Shown: positions 48,600 through 57,051 of the stretch, piece by piece
How the letters are laid out: every line of letters begins with the position of its first letter
Numbering within the stretch: position 1 is the stretch's first letter
From: Bacteroidota bacterium
GTDB lineage: Bacteria; Bacteroidota; Bacteroidia; Bacteroidales; UBA12077
Direction: 5' to 3'
NCBI GenBank assembly: GCA_020444275.1
Contig: JAHLLG010000001.1
Span: 62,001 to 126,000 of the forward strand
Length of the DNA stretch: 64,000 nucleotides
The notes under the pieces: model-generated
The model's database searches: none
What the model was told of the DNA's origin: nothing
What the model saw: only the letters and a program-made list of their open reading frames with translations
Position numbers and translations under genes: made by a program

Positions 48600-48768
48600 G
48601 AGCCGCAATGCATTGCGGCTCGACAAAATATTTAATTATTTAATGTATTGCGTCTCGAACTCGAACAAGATAGCATTGTGTCTTGACAGTATGACAATAT
48701 ATTTTAATATTTAAATGCATTGCGTCTCGGACAAAATATTGAATTATTTATAATGCATTGCGCCTCGA
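48600..48768. repeat. REP-like palindrome array downstream of the transposase
   Basis: A perfect 22-bp palindrome GAGCCGCAATGCATTGCGGC+TC (48600-48621) is followed by diverged half-copies carrying ATTGCGTCTCG or ATTGTGTCTTG near 48641-48660, 48672-48687, 48714-48730 and 48751-48768. The 48555-48846 gap holds nothing else except a CCCCTC/GAGGGG hairpin near 48792. Confidence 0.72.
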
Positions 48769-48846
48769 AAAAATGCACATGCTTTTTCTCCCCTCAAGAG
48801 GGGAGATGCCGACAGGCAGAGGGGTAAGGAAACAAAAACAAAAACC

Positions 48847-49128
48847 ATGAACATAACATTAAACACAACCATTCAACGAAACCCTGAAATTTTGGCCAGC
48901 GATCTGGATGGCGAAAAAGTGATGATGAGCATTCAACAGGGAGAATATTATGGGTTAGGAAAAACCGGTACGTTTATTTGGGATCATATCGAAGAACCTA
49001 TTACTATAAAAGAACTGGTGGCATTAATTACCACAAAGTATAACGTATCGAATGAGCAATGTTTTCAGGATATAAAACCATTCATAACTGATTTGATTGA
49101 AAAACAGTTAATTATTGAAACAAAATAG
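48847..49128 (+). CDS. PqqD-like lasso leader-binding protein (B1)
   Basis: The 93-residue protein is a RiPP recognition element of the PqqD fold: DLDGEKVMMSIQQGEYYGLGKTGTFIWDHI, then a helical half with TIKELVALITTKYNVSNEQCFQDI. B1 proteins bind the leader peptide and present it to the B2 peptidase. It is 33 nt upstream of B2, the usual order. In this cluster its target would be the W-x-x-P-x-L leader motif at residues 19-24 of the precursor. Confidence 0.88.
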   Translation: MNITLNTTIQRNPEILASDLDGEKVMMSIQQGEYYGLGKTGTFIWDHIEEPITIKELVALITTKYNVSNEQCFQDIKPFITDLIEKQLIIETK

Positions 49129-49161
49129 TTGCTAAATACGTTTAAATGATGAACATATACA

Positions 49162-49599
49162 ATGTTCAAAAAGATAAAAAAATATTATAGCATTGATCAA
49201 ACCGAACGTAAAATTTTGAATCGGACATTCTTTTGGTTAGTTTATGCTTTTGTATTGGTACGATTTATTCCCTTACGATGGTTTAGCTCGTTGTTAGGGA
49301 AGTTTAATTATCAAGCAGAAGAAAAGATAGATGAACGACAAATGCAGCATATTATCTTGTTCAGGAAAAACCTGAGACGATTAAAAAAGGTTTTACCCTG
49401 GCAGGTGAAATGTTTTGAAGAAGCTATTGCAGGGAAAAAAGTTCTAATTAATTATGATATAAAAGCAACCCTCTATTTAGGTGTAGCCAAGGAGGGTGAG
49501 CAGAACCTGAAAGCGCATGCCTGGCTCAAAAGCGGTGCCCAGTTTATTACCGGAGAGCGAGGATATAAAAACTATACCGTAGTAGGTTTTTACAGTTGA
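49162..49599 (+). CDS. Lasso peptide leader peptidase (B2, transglutaminase-like)
   Basis: The 145-residue protein matches the Transglut_core3 fold of lasso B2 proteins. The catalytic cysteine is Cys84 in WQVKCFEEA and the histidine His119 in LKAHAWLKSG; ATLYLGVAKEG lies between. The acidic third residue of the triad is not obvious after AHAW. It cuts the precursor after the leader, here predicted between Glu33 and Gly34. It stands between B1 and the precursor gene. Confidence 0.88.
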   Translation: MFKKIKKYYSIDQTERKILNRTFFWLVYAFVLVRFIPLRWFSSLLGKFNYQAEEKIDERQMQHIILFRKNLRRLKKVLPWQVKCFEEAIAGKKVLINYDIKATLYLGVAKEGEQNLKAHAWLKSGAQFITGERGYKNYTVVGFYS

Positions 49600-49635
49600 A
49601 ACCAATTTATTTACAACGGTTTGTTTAATTTGCAT

Positions 49636-49643
49636 TAAATTTG
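49636..49643 (+). promoter_or_regulatory. Candidate precursor-gene promoter -7 box
   Basis: TAAATTTG matches TAnnTTTG 26 nt upstream of the precursor ATG. The nearest TTTG (49620-49623) is only 12 nt away, closer than usual. It would allow separate strong transcription of the precursor. Confidence 0.4.
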
Positions 49644-49669
49644 ATAGAAAATAGTAAAACGTGTGAGAT

Positions 49670-49816
49670 ATGAAGGAAAAAGATTTCGATAATAAATTAA
49701 GTCAAGAAGAGACAAAACTCGAGTGGGAAGCTCCTAAATTGTTTTGTTTGGATAAGAAAGAGACAGAAGGAGGACCATTAACTGCTACAACAGAAACCTT
49801 TACCGGAGGGTCTTAA
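49670..49816 (+). CDS. Lasso peptide precursor (A), 48 residues
   Basis: A short gene directly after B2. The leader carries W19-E-A-P22-K-L24, the Y/W-x-x-P-x-L motif bound by B1 proteins, and Thr32 at the penultimate leader position, the lasso hallmark. Cleavage after Glu33 gives the 15-residue core GGPLTATTETFTGGS: Gly1 as ring nucleophile and Glu9 (residue 42) as acceptor for a 9-membered macrolactam, a six-residue tail with Phe11, and a C-terminal Ser15 suited to the HPr-like kinase. Five of the 15 residues are Thr. At 15 residues it would be among the shortest lasso peptides. The fold itself is inferred from the cluster. The next gene starts 23 nt later without a terminator. Confidence 0.86.
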   Translation: MKEKDFDNKLSQEETKLEWEAPKLFCLDKKETEGGPLTATTETFTGGS

Positions 49817-49839
49817 TAAATATTTCAACATCTTTAATT

Positions 49840-52800
49840 ATGAAAGAAATTGTAGTATTATTATTACTAATTATTGCTATAAATCATGGATACTGTCAGA
49901 ATTATTCAGCATCAAATTATTTATCTAGCACCAATAGAATTGATAATCTCGAAAGTGTTTTAGATGATGACGGAAATACATATGTTCTTGGAAGGTTTTT
50001 ATCAGATATTGAATCAGAGGGAATAACTTCTCAAGGTAGTTATGACTTGTTTTTAGCTAAATTTTCATTTGATCAAGATTTAGAATGGATAAAAACAATT
50101 AGTTGTAGTGCTTGGGATGAGTATGGAGGAATTGCAATTAGCGAAAATCAGGAGTTATACGTTACTGGTTCATTTCAGTCTAATGTTTTTTTTACAGAAA
50201 ATGATTCATTAATAAACACAGGAATTTTAGACGCTTTTTTAGCTAAATATGATTTAAATGGAAACTTGATTTTTAAAAAAAATATTGCTTTCGGAGGTTC
50301 GTTGCAAAAGAGTTCAGGAATAAGCATTGATAAAAACCAGGATATAATTATTGTTGGACAGTTTATTGATTCAGTTTCAACGGAAGGTGCTACAGTTTAC
50401 AGTAATCGTTCAAGTAGACAAAATTACTTGCTAAAGCTAGATTCTGATGGCAACAGTCAGTCTATAATACATTATGAAAATTCTAATTCTAATACTGTAT
50501 TTACATCTTTAAGGGCTTTTGATGATGGTTATTATTTGAGCGGAAATTTAAAAGATTCACTTTTTCTTAGTTTTGGAACTTACACTAGTCAGAGTGGTTC
50601 TATTGACATGTTTTTAATGAAGACTGATTATAATGGAACCCCTATCTGGATAAGGAAAAGCTATGGCAACGAAAATGATTTAACAGGAACAATTGATCGT
50701 GATAGCTATGGCAATATCATTTATGGTGGTTATTTTAATAGTGATACAATTACTGTAGATTCAACTAATTCTGTGGTGGGGAGTGAAATAATAAATAAAG
50801 GAACTACAGATTTAATCTTTTATAAATATAATAAATCTGGGAATTTATTATGGAAGAAAAGCTATGGTGCTAAAGGTGCTGATTTTGTGCGCGATATTTA
50901 TGTGGACAATGATTTCATTAATATAACAGGTTATTTAGCAGACACGGTTATTTTAGGTTTAGACACTTTAAGAACACAAAGTAGTTCGGATAAGGATGTT
51001 TTTATTGCAACTTTAAATACCAATGGGAATGTCATTAATTCGTCCATAATTAATGGTCTTGAGCCAGATGAAGAGGAAGGAGGGAAATCTATAAATAATT
51101 ATAAAAACAATTTAATTGTTAATGGGTATTTTCAATCAAGCAGTTTTCAGATAGGCGATAGCCTTTATTCAAATCTAGGCATCCAATCATTTTTCACATT
51201 TAAGTATGAATTACCATTTAGAGTTACATTTACAGAGATTGAGGAAATTTCCTGCCCCGGTCAAAGTGATGGCCAACTTACTGTAACACCCTATTTTGGG
51301 GTTGCACCATATACTTTTTCATGGAGCCATAATGGAACATTAGCAGATTCAACTGCAATAGGGTTAGGTCCGGGAACTTATTCGGTTACGGTTACCGATG
51401 CGGTGGATTCAACAGCAGTAGTAAGTTACGATTTAACCGAGCCGGATGTTATTACCTTTAATCCTGCCATTATAAATGTAACGCAATGTAGTTACACCGA
51501 AGAAGGAGAAATAGATGTTTCTGTTGCCGGTGGTAACGGAGGCTATCAGTATCAATGGCTGGCAACCGATGGTGGCTGTGGTTTGGCACTACAAGCTGAA
51601 GATCAGACTAATCTTAGCCAGGGAACATATCAAGTTACCGTAACTGATAGTAAAGGTTGTACCGGGGATACTACAATAAATATTACAGCTCCCGATCCAA
51701 TGACGTTTGGAGGAACCCTAGTTACCGATTCATCAGATTTAGGAGCTGGAGCAATAGACCTTATTTATTCCGGAGGGTTTGGTGATCCGGCATCGTTTGC
51801 TTTCGATTGGCAAGGACCTTTCGGATTTACCCAAACAACCGAAAATATATCAAATTTACGTCCGGGAAACTATGAAGTTACCGTTACCGATGTGCGCCTT
51901 TGCGAGTTTGACACGTTATTTAATGTTGCCAACTTAGATACATTCTATACGTATATTGCGAAGTATAAAGATGCATGTAATGGAACGATTAATGGTACAG
52001 CAACGGTTGATTTTTATTCTCCTGATAGCCATGAATCTATAACATACCAGTGGGATGCCAATGCAGACAACCAAGAAACAGCTCAGGCAACAAATCTGGC
52101 ACCCGGAAGATATTATTACGTTACAGTTACCGATACCGAAAATAGTCCAATAATCGAAATGGTTGATAGTGTATATATTGATGTGTTACCATATACATTT
52201 GAAGGTGAACTTTCCGGTACAACTACGTTAGACTGTAATGGCGATCTGGATGGTTATATTGATTTAACCATTACTAGTCAGGGAGAAAAACCCTACAGTT
52301 ATAATTGGAGTAACGGATCTACATTACAGGATTTAACCAATTTAGGAATTGGAACCTATAGCGTTACGGTAACTGATAAGTATAATTGTGAGTTTGCAAT
52401 TACTAATTATAGTATTGATCAGCCAACTCCGGTTTCTGCAGTAGCTGAGATTGTGAAATCACCTTCATGCAATGGCGATTTTAATGGAGAAGTAACCGTT
52501 GACAGAAGTGGAGGAACAGCTCCGTATAATTATCAATGGGATGATCCTGGATTCCAGGATACACATAATGCAGATGGTTTAGACGCAGGATATTATAATG
52601 TTACGGTAAGTGATGTAAATGGATGCGAAGCGACTTCTGGGGTCAATTTAACGGAGCCGGCTGCAATAAGTATGAGTAAGGTCATAGATAATGAGGATTG
52701 TAACGGTGCCGGAGAAGGGGCTATTGCACTTACAGTAAATGGAGGAACTACACCGTTCAGCTATTCATGGTCTACAACCGATGGTTCGGGATTGGTGCTC

Positions 52801-54156
52801 ACGGATAAGAACCAAAGTGGATTAACCGCAGGGAAATATTACGTAACTGCAACCGATAATAACAATTGCGTGTATGAAGATAGTGCTGAAGTTACAGAAC
52901 CACCATTATTGGAAATAACCAATGAGACAAAAACAGATGTTAATACCTGTAACGGAGATAATACTGGATCAATAGAGATAACAGCATCAGGCGGAACAGG
53001 TGCGTTAACCTACACATTAAATCCTGGAGCCATTGAAAGTAATGCAACAGGATCATTTAGTGGTCTTGGCGCTGGAAACTATTCTGTTGATGTTACAGAC
53101 CAGAATTTGTGTACTGTTACCTCAAGTTCATTTACAATAACAGAACCTACTACTTTAACATTAACTGAGGACGATTTGAATAATGTAACATGTAATGGCA
53201 CCAATACGGGTAGTATTCTTATTTCAGTTTCAGGAGGAACAGTGGCTTCGAATTATTCTTACAACTGGAGTACATCTGACGGATCCGGAATCTCTGCAGG
53301 ATTGCAGGATCAGTTAGCATTGGGAGCAGGAACCTATTCATTAACAGTAACCGATGATAATGCATGTGAAATTACGGATCTGTATACCATAACAGAACCA
53401 GCGGAAATTGTTATTACCAAAACATTATACGATATTTCGTGTCATGATGGAGTTGATGGAGTTATTGTGATTAACCATACCGGTGGAGTAATGCCATTCT
53501 CATATTATTGGACAACAGACGATGGTAGCGGACTTGATCCGGTCAATCGAAATCAGGGGGGATTAAGTGCTGGCACCTATAATTTGGAGATTACAGATGC
53601 CATAGGTTGTGTAGTTAACGAAACAAGTGTTATAACCGATCCACCTGCAATACAAATAGATTCGGAATCGTCGACAGACGCAAGTGGTGAAGACGCAAGC
53701 GATGGAACCATAACAGTTGAAGCATCTGGTGGTACAGGAAGCTTAACATATACTTTAAGACCAGTTAATAAATCTAATCAAACAGGGGTGTTTAGTTCGG
53801 TTTCTCCGGGAGAATATACCGTTGAAGTTATTGATGAAAACTATTGCGGACCGGTAGCATCTGGTACACTAACGATTAGCTATCCGAATGCCACTAAGGT
53901 AGATTTTATCTATAGTGATATTATTAAACTATATCCTAATCCTACCAGCAGTAAATTTTATGTTGAAATGGATTATACAAAAGGAATAACTATTGAAGTG
54001 TTAAGTTTAACCGGACAATCTATAGTTAAAGAAAAGATACATCCTTCCGGTTTTATGAAGAAGGAAATTGATATTTCTGATGAAGCAAAAGGAATATACT
54101 TAATTAGAATTTATAACGATGAAATAAGTTATAAAACAAAAGTTATGCTTCAATAA
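49840..54156 (+). CDS. T9SS-sorted giant protein with SprB-type repeats
   Basis: The 1438-residue protein has a signal peptide (about 1-19, GYCQ). Residues 30-460 look like a beta-propeller made of SBBP-like repeats (DLFLAKFSFDQDLEWIKTI and similar). I count 11 SprB-type repeats (about 470-1350), each with GTxPYxYxW, then GLGxGxYSVTVTD and a Cys. The C-terminus has YPNPTSSKFYVEMD, the T9SS type A sorting domain (about 1365-1438). SprB is the gliding adhesin of this phylum; this protein could be a surface adhesin. It starts 23 nt after the lasso precursor, so the two may share a transcript. Confidence 0.88.
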   Translation: MKEIVVLLLLIIAINHGYCQNYSASNYLSSTNRIDNLESVLDDDGNTYVLGRFLSDIESEGITSQGSYDLFLAKFSFDQDLEWIKTISCSAWDEYGGIAISENQELYVTGSFQSNVFFTENDSLINTGILDAFLAKYDLNGNLIFKKNIAFGGSLQKSSGISIDKNQDIIIVGQFIDSVSTEGATVYSNRSSRQNYLLKLDSDGNSQSIIHYENSNSNTVFTSLRAFDDGYYLSGNLKDSLFLSFGTYTSQSGSIDMFLMKTDYNGTPIWIRKSYGNENDLTGTIDRDSYGNIIYGGYFNSDTITVDSTNSVVGSEIINKGTTDLIFYKYNKSGNLLWKKSYGAKGADFVRDIYVDNDFINITGYLADTVILGLDTLRTQSSSDKDVFIATLNTNGNVINSSIINGLEPDEEEGGKSINNYKNNLIVNGYFQSSSFQIGDSLYSNLGIQSFFTFKYELPFRVTFTEIEEISCPGQSDGQLTVTPYFGVAPYTFSWSHNGTLADSTAIGLGPGTYSVTVTDAVDSTAVVSYDLTEPDVITFNPAIINVTQCSYTEEGEIDVSVAGGNGGYQYQWLATDGGCGLALQAEDQTNLSQGTYQVTVTDSKGCTGDTTINITAPDPMTFGGTLVTDSSDLGAGAIDLIYSGGFGDPASFAFDWQGPFGFTQTTENISNLRPGNYEVTVTDVRLCEFDTLFNVANLDTFYTYIAKYKDACNGTINGTATVDFYSPDSHESITYQWDANADNQETAQATNLAPGRYYYVTVTDTENSPIIEMVDSVYIDVLPYTFEGELSGTTTLDCNGDLDGYIDLTITSQGEKPYSYNWSNGSTLQDLTNLGIGTYSVTVTDKYNCEFAITNYSIDQPTPVSAVAEIVKSPSCNGDFNGEVTVDRSGGTAPYNYQWDDPGFQDTHNADGLDAGYYNVTVSDVNGCEATSGVNLTEPAAISMSKVIDNEDCNGAGEGAIALTVNGGTTPFSYSWSTTDGSGLVLTDKNQSGLTAGKYYVTATDNNNCVYEDSAEVTEPPLLEITNETKTDVNTCNGDNTGSIEITASGGTGALTYTLNPGAIESNATGSFSGLGAGNYSVDVTDQNLCTVTSSSFTITEPTTLTLTEDDLNNVTCNGTNTGSILISVSGGTVASNYSYNWSTSDGSGISAGLQDQLALGAGTYSLTVTDDNACEITDLYTITEPAEIVITKTLYDISCHDGVDGVIVINHTGGVMPFSYYWTTDDGSGLDPVNRNQGGLSAGTYNLEITDAIGCVVNETSVITDPPAIQIDSESSTDASGEDASDGTITVEASGGTGSLTYTLRPVNKSNQTGVFSSVSPGEYTVEVIDENYCGPVASGTLTISYPNATKVDFIYSDIIKLYPNPTSSKFYVEMDYTKGITIEVLSLTGQSIVKEKIHPSGFMKKEIDISDEAKGIYLIRIYNDEISYKTKVMLQ

Positions 54157-54174
54157 TCTTATTATGAATAACTT

Positions 54175-54202
54175 AAAAAGCTCCGTTAACGGAGCTTTTT
54201 TT
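54175..54202 (+). terminator. Rho-independent terminator after the SprB-repeat gene
   Basis: AGCTCCG-TTAA-CGGAGCT with A-run before and TTTTTTTATTT after; works in both directions but serves the upstream gene. Confidence 0.92.
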
Positions 54203-54229
54203 ATTTGTTCATATCCTCATAAACATTAA

Positions 54230-54261
54230 TTTGTAGCCTATGTAAGAGATAATTATCTTTG
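54230..54261 (+). promoter_or_regulatory. purD promoter
   Basis: TTTG (54230-54233) and TATCTTTG (54254-54261) are separated by 20 nt, a good match to the phylum's -33/-7 pattern, 23 nt upstream of the ATG at 54285. Confidence 0.75.
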
Positions 54262-54284
54262 TTTTCAATTAAAAGTTGAAACAG

Positions 54285-55559
54285 ATGAATATATTATTAC
54301 TAGGCTCTGGAGGTCGCGAACATGCATTAGCATGGAAAATTAGTCAAAGTAAAAAAGTTAAAAAACTATATATTGCTCCCGGTAATGCAGGAACAATGCA
54401 GGTTGGTGAAAATGTTGACCTGAAACTTTCGAATTTCGAATCGATTAAGCAGTTTGTTCTGAAAATGGAAATAAACATGGTTGTTGTTGGGCCGGAACAA
54501 CCTTTAGTTGATGGCTTTAGCGATTTTTTTAATGACGATGAACAGTTAAAACAAGTTTCTGTTATTGGGCCGGTAAAAGCTGGTGCAATTCTGGAAGGAA
54601 GTAAAGATTTTGCTAAAGATTTCATGCAAAGATATTCAATTCCAACAGCAAAATACAGATCATTTAATAAAACAGAGATCGAAGAAGGGAAGCAATTCCT
54701 GGAGTCGATGAAGGCACCATACGTTTTAAAAGCCGATGGTCTGGCAGCTGGGAAAGGAGTTTTAATTCTGGAAAACTTAGAAGAAGCAAAAAAAGCATTG
54801 GAAGAGATGCTAAGCGGAAAGTTTGGTGATGCAAGCGCAACAGTAGTGATTGAAGAGTATTTGAATGGAATTGAGCTTTCTGTATTTGTACTTACAGATG
54901 GAAAATCATATAAGATATTGCCTGAAGCTAAAGATTATAAACGTATTGGGGAAGGAGATACAGGTTTAAATACAGGAGGAATGGGAGCAGTATCGCCTGT
55001 GCCATTTGCCAGTTCAGAATTTATGCAGAAAGTAGAAAAGAGAGTAATCATTCCAACAATCAACGGATTACAAAATGAGAATATCGACTATAGAGGATTT
55101 ATCTTCTTGGGGTTAATGAATGTGGATGGTGATCCTTTTGTTATTGAATATAATGTTCGAATGGGTGATCCGGAAACAGAAGTTGTAATTCCACGAATAA
55201 AATCAGATCTTGCAGAGTTACTTAAACATACTGCAGATCAAACATTAGAAAAGACAATCATTGAAATTGATGAAAGAACTTGTACAACTGTAATGCTAGT
55301 ATCTGAAGGTTATCCGGGAGCTTATGAAAAGGGTAAGGTTATTCATGACCTTGAAAAGGTTAAAGAGTCTATTCTTTTTCATGCCGGAACAAAAAATACA
55401 AATAATAAAATTACCACAAATGGAGGCCGTGTTATAGCTGTCTCTTCATATGGTAATAACATGGATGAGGCATTGGAGAAATCTTATCGAAATGCTTCTA
55501 TTGTTAATTTTGAAGGAAAGAACTACAGAAAAGATATAGGTTTTGATCTAAAACAGTAA
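54285..55559 (+). CDS. purD: Phosphoribosylamine-glycine ligase
   Basis: Second step of purine synthesis: phosphoribosylamine plus glycine plus ATP gives GAR. The 424-residue ATP-grasp enzyme begins MNILLLGSGGREHALAWKI; the frame extends three codons to a TTG at 54276 but the ATG fits relatives. Other motifs are VVGPEQPLVDG, YVLKADGLAAGKGVLI, KRIGEGDTGLNTGGMGA and EYNVRMGDPETEVV. The following membrane gene starts 2 nt after the stop. Confidence 0.96.
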   Translation: MNILLLGSGGREHALAWKISQSKKVKKLYIAPGNAGTMQVGENVDLKLSNFESIKQFVLKMEINMVVVGPEQPLVDGFSDFFNDDEQLKQVSVIGPVKAGAILEGSKDFAKDFMQRYSIPTAKYRSFNKTEIEEGKQFLESMKAPYVLKADGLAAGKGVLILENLEEAKKALEEMLSGKFGDASATVVIEEYLNGIELSVFVLTDGKSYKILPEAKDYKRIGEGDTGLNTGGMGAVSPVPFASSEFMQKVEKRVIIPTINGLQNENIDYRGFIFLGLMNVDGDPFVIEYNVRMGDPETEVVIPRIKSDLAELLKHTADQTLEKTIIEIDERTCTTVMLVSEGYPGAYEKGKVIHDLEKVKESILFHAGTKNTNNKITTNGGRVIAVSSYGNNMDEALEKSYRNASIVNFEGKNYRKDIGFDLKQ

Positions 55560-55561
55560 TT

Positions 55562-56554
55562 ATGCTAACAAATATTTTAAAAAGTAACAGGCCGGCAGTT
55601 ATTTTCTTATTAATTATATCAGCTATAGCCTTGTGGTTACATAGTTTTATCGATCCTATGGGAATAAAAATTCCCTCCGATAACTTATATATTCCGCTGA
55701 ATAATTTCATGATGCACTATTTCGAGGTAAACTCGTTACTTTCGGTCTTGTTTGTGTTCGCATTGGTTTTAATTCAGGCCTTTTTGATGATTCAATTTAA
55801 CAAAAAGTATATATTAATAAACTATAGAACTTACTTACCAGCTTTTTTTTATATTCTTATTTCAGCAAGCTTTGTTCACCTGCAACGAATTAACCCGGTA
55901 ATTATAGGGGGCTTGTTTATATTTGTTTCAATGGACTTTATCTTTAATATTTATAGAAAGGAGTATGCCTTAAATAAAGTATACCTTGCAGGATTTTTTA
56001 TTGCCGTTGCTTCATTGTTTTGGGCACCATTTATGGTATATATACTAATTCTTTTTATTTCTTTATTGATTTTAAGGCCGTTTATCGGGCGCGAATGGAT
56101 CGTCGGTATACTAGGATACTTAACCCCATTTTTGTTTGTATTTATATATTATTTTGTGTTTTTTGATCAACATCTGGAATCAGTAATTGATAGTTACAAA
56201 CAAAGTCTGCATCTTATAAAGTCGTTTTATTCTCTGCATTTCTCGTACTATATATTTTATTGCTTTTTAGCTTTTGTAATAATTATTGCCAGTTATACCA
56301 TTGCTGTGAATTATCAAAAGAAAAAGATCCGCACAAGAAAGTATTTTGAGATATATTGGTGGTTATTTTTTATAAGTGCAACCTTATTTATTTTCTTCAA
56401 AAATGTTTCCTATGAGATCATATATATCATAAGTATTCCTGTAGCATATTTACTAACGGATTATTTTTATACAATTAAGAAGTCTTGGTTTTTAAATCTT
56501 ATTTTGGTTATGTTTATAGGTGCAATTGTGTATATACAAATAACAGCTCACTAA
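55562..56554 (+). CDS. DUF6427-type integral membrane protein
   Basis: The 330-residue protein is almost entirely hydrophobic, with about ten helices; the only longer polar parts are QRINPVIIGG, NIYRKEYALNKVYLAG and YQKKKIRTRKYFEIYWW. This resembles the DUF6427 family encoded next to purD or undecaprenyl diphosphate synthase genes in Bacteroidota. Function unknown. It is probably cotranscribed with purD. Confidence 0.7.
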   Translation: MLTNILKSNRPAVIFLLIISAIALWLHSFIDPMGIKIPSDNLYIPLNNFMMHYFEVNSLLSVLFVFALVLIQAFLMIQFNKKYILINYRTYLPAFFYILISASFVHLQRINPVIIGGLFIFVSMDFIFNIYRKEYALNKVYLAGFFIAVASLFWAPFMVYILILFISLLILRPFIGREWIVGILGYLTPFLFVFIYYFVFFDQHLESVIDSYKQSLHLIKSFYSLHFSYYIFYCFLAFVIIIASYTIAVNYQKKKIRTRKYFEIYWWLFFISATLFIFFKNVSYEIIYIISIPVAYLLTDYFYTIKKSWFLNLILVMFIGAIVYIQITAH

Positions 56555-56575
56555 TATGAGCTGTTATGGTTTTGT
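56542..56575 (+). terminator. Terminator overlapping the end of the DUF6427 gene
   Basis: AACAGCTCA (56542-56550) pairs with TGAGCTGTT (56557-56565), followed by ATGGTTTTGTTTTG. The stem includes the stop codon region. Confidence 0.6.
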
Positions 56576-56599
56576 TTTGTATGTAATAAGATTGATTGA

Positions 56600-57049
56600 T
56601 CAGAATCGTTCAACAAAAGATAATAAGGCTACAGCCATTCCTTGCTGTCCCTCTTTAAACGAAATGAAAATATGATATACGCCTGTTTGGGTACACTTAA
56701 AATCAAAAGTTGGATAACTCTTTCCTGTAGCTACAATATAATTTGTTCCTAGTAATCTGTTGTTATCATATAATTGTAAAACTGCTTCGCCCGGAAAATC
56801 TTTTGAATTACAAATTGAGAAACGATATTTTGTGTTTTTACTTAAAACTAACGAGTGCGCTGCTCTTGGAGGTTCTTCTCCAGGTTTAGCAGCCTCAAGC
56901 TTTATCTGAAAATCCTTCAAATAGGTAGCGTCACCGGCTACCATACCACAGATATCAACTAATTCCTGACCTGATTGAGCAAACAGTTTAGTACTATTTC
57001 CTAATAAGAGAACTGCAAATAGGGTAAATATTATATAAATGTTTCTCAT
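56600..57049 (-). CDS. Small secreted protein, unknown family
   Basis: The 149-residue protein has a signal peptide ending at about residue 24 (KLFAQ). The mature part is a single beta-rich domain: SLVLSKNTKYRFSICN, GEAVLQLYDNNRLLGTNY and GVYHIFISFKEGQQGMAVALLSF, resembling a PPC or C2-like beta-sandwich. No catalytic motif seen. It lies 2 nt after the lipoprotein gene and likely shares its transcript. Confidence 0.72.
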   Translation of the reverse strand: MRNIYIIFTLFAVLLLGNSTKLFAQSGQELVDICGMVAGDATYLKDFQIKLEAAKPGEEPPRAAHSLVLSKNTKYRFSICNSKDFPGEAVLQLYDNNRLLGTNYIVATGKSYPTFDFKCTQTGVYHIFISFKEGQQGMAVALLSFVERF

Positions 57050-57051
57050 AT

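Noticed and set aside
47661-48768. Repeated palindromic units that could suggest a CRISPR array
   Set aside because: Units are diverged palindromes at irregular spacing around a Y1 transposase, with no constant-length spacers and no cas genes.
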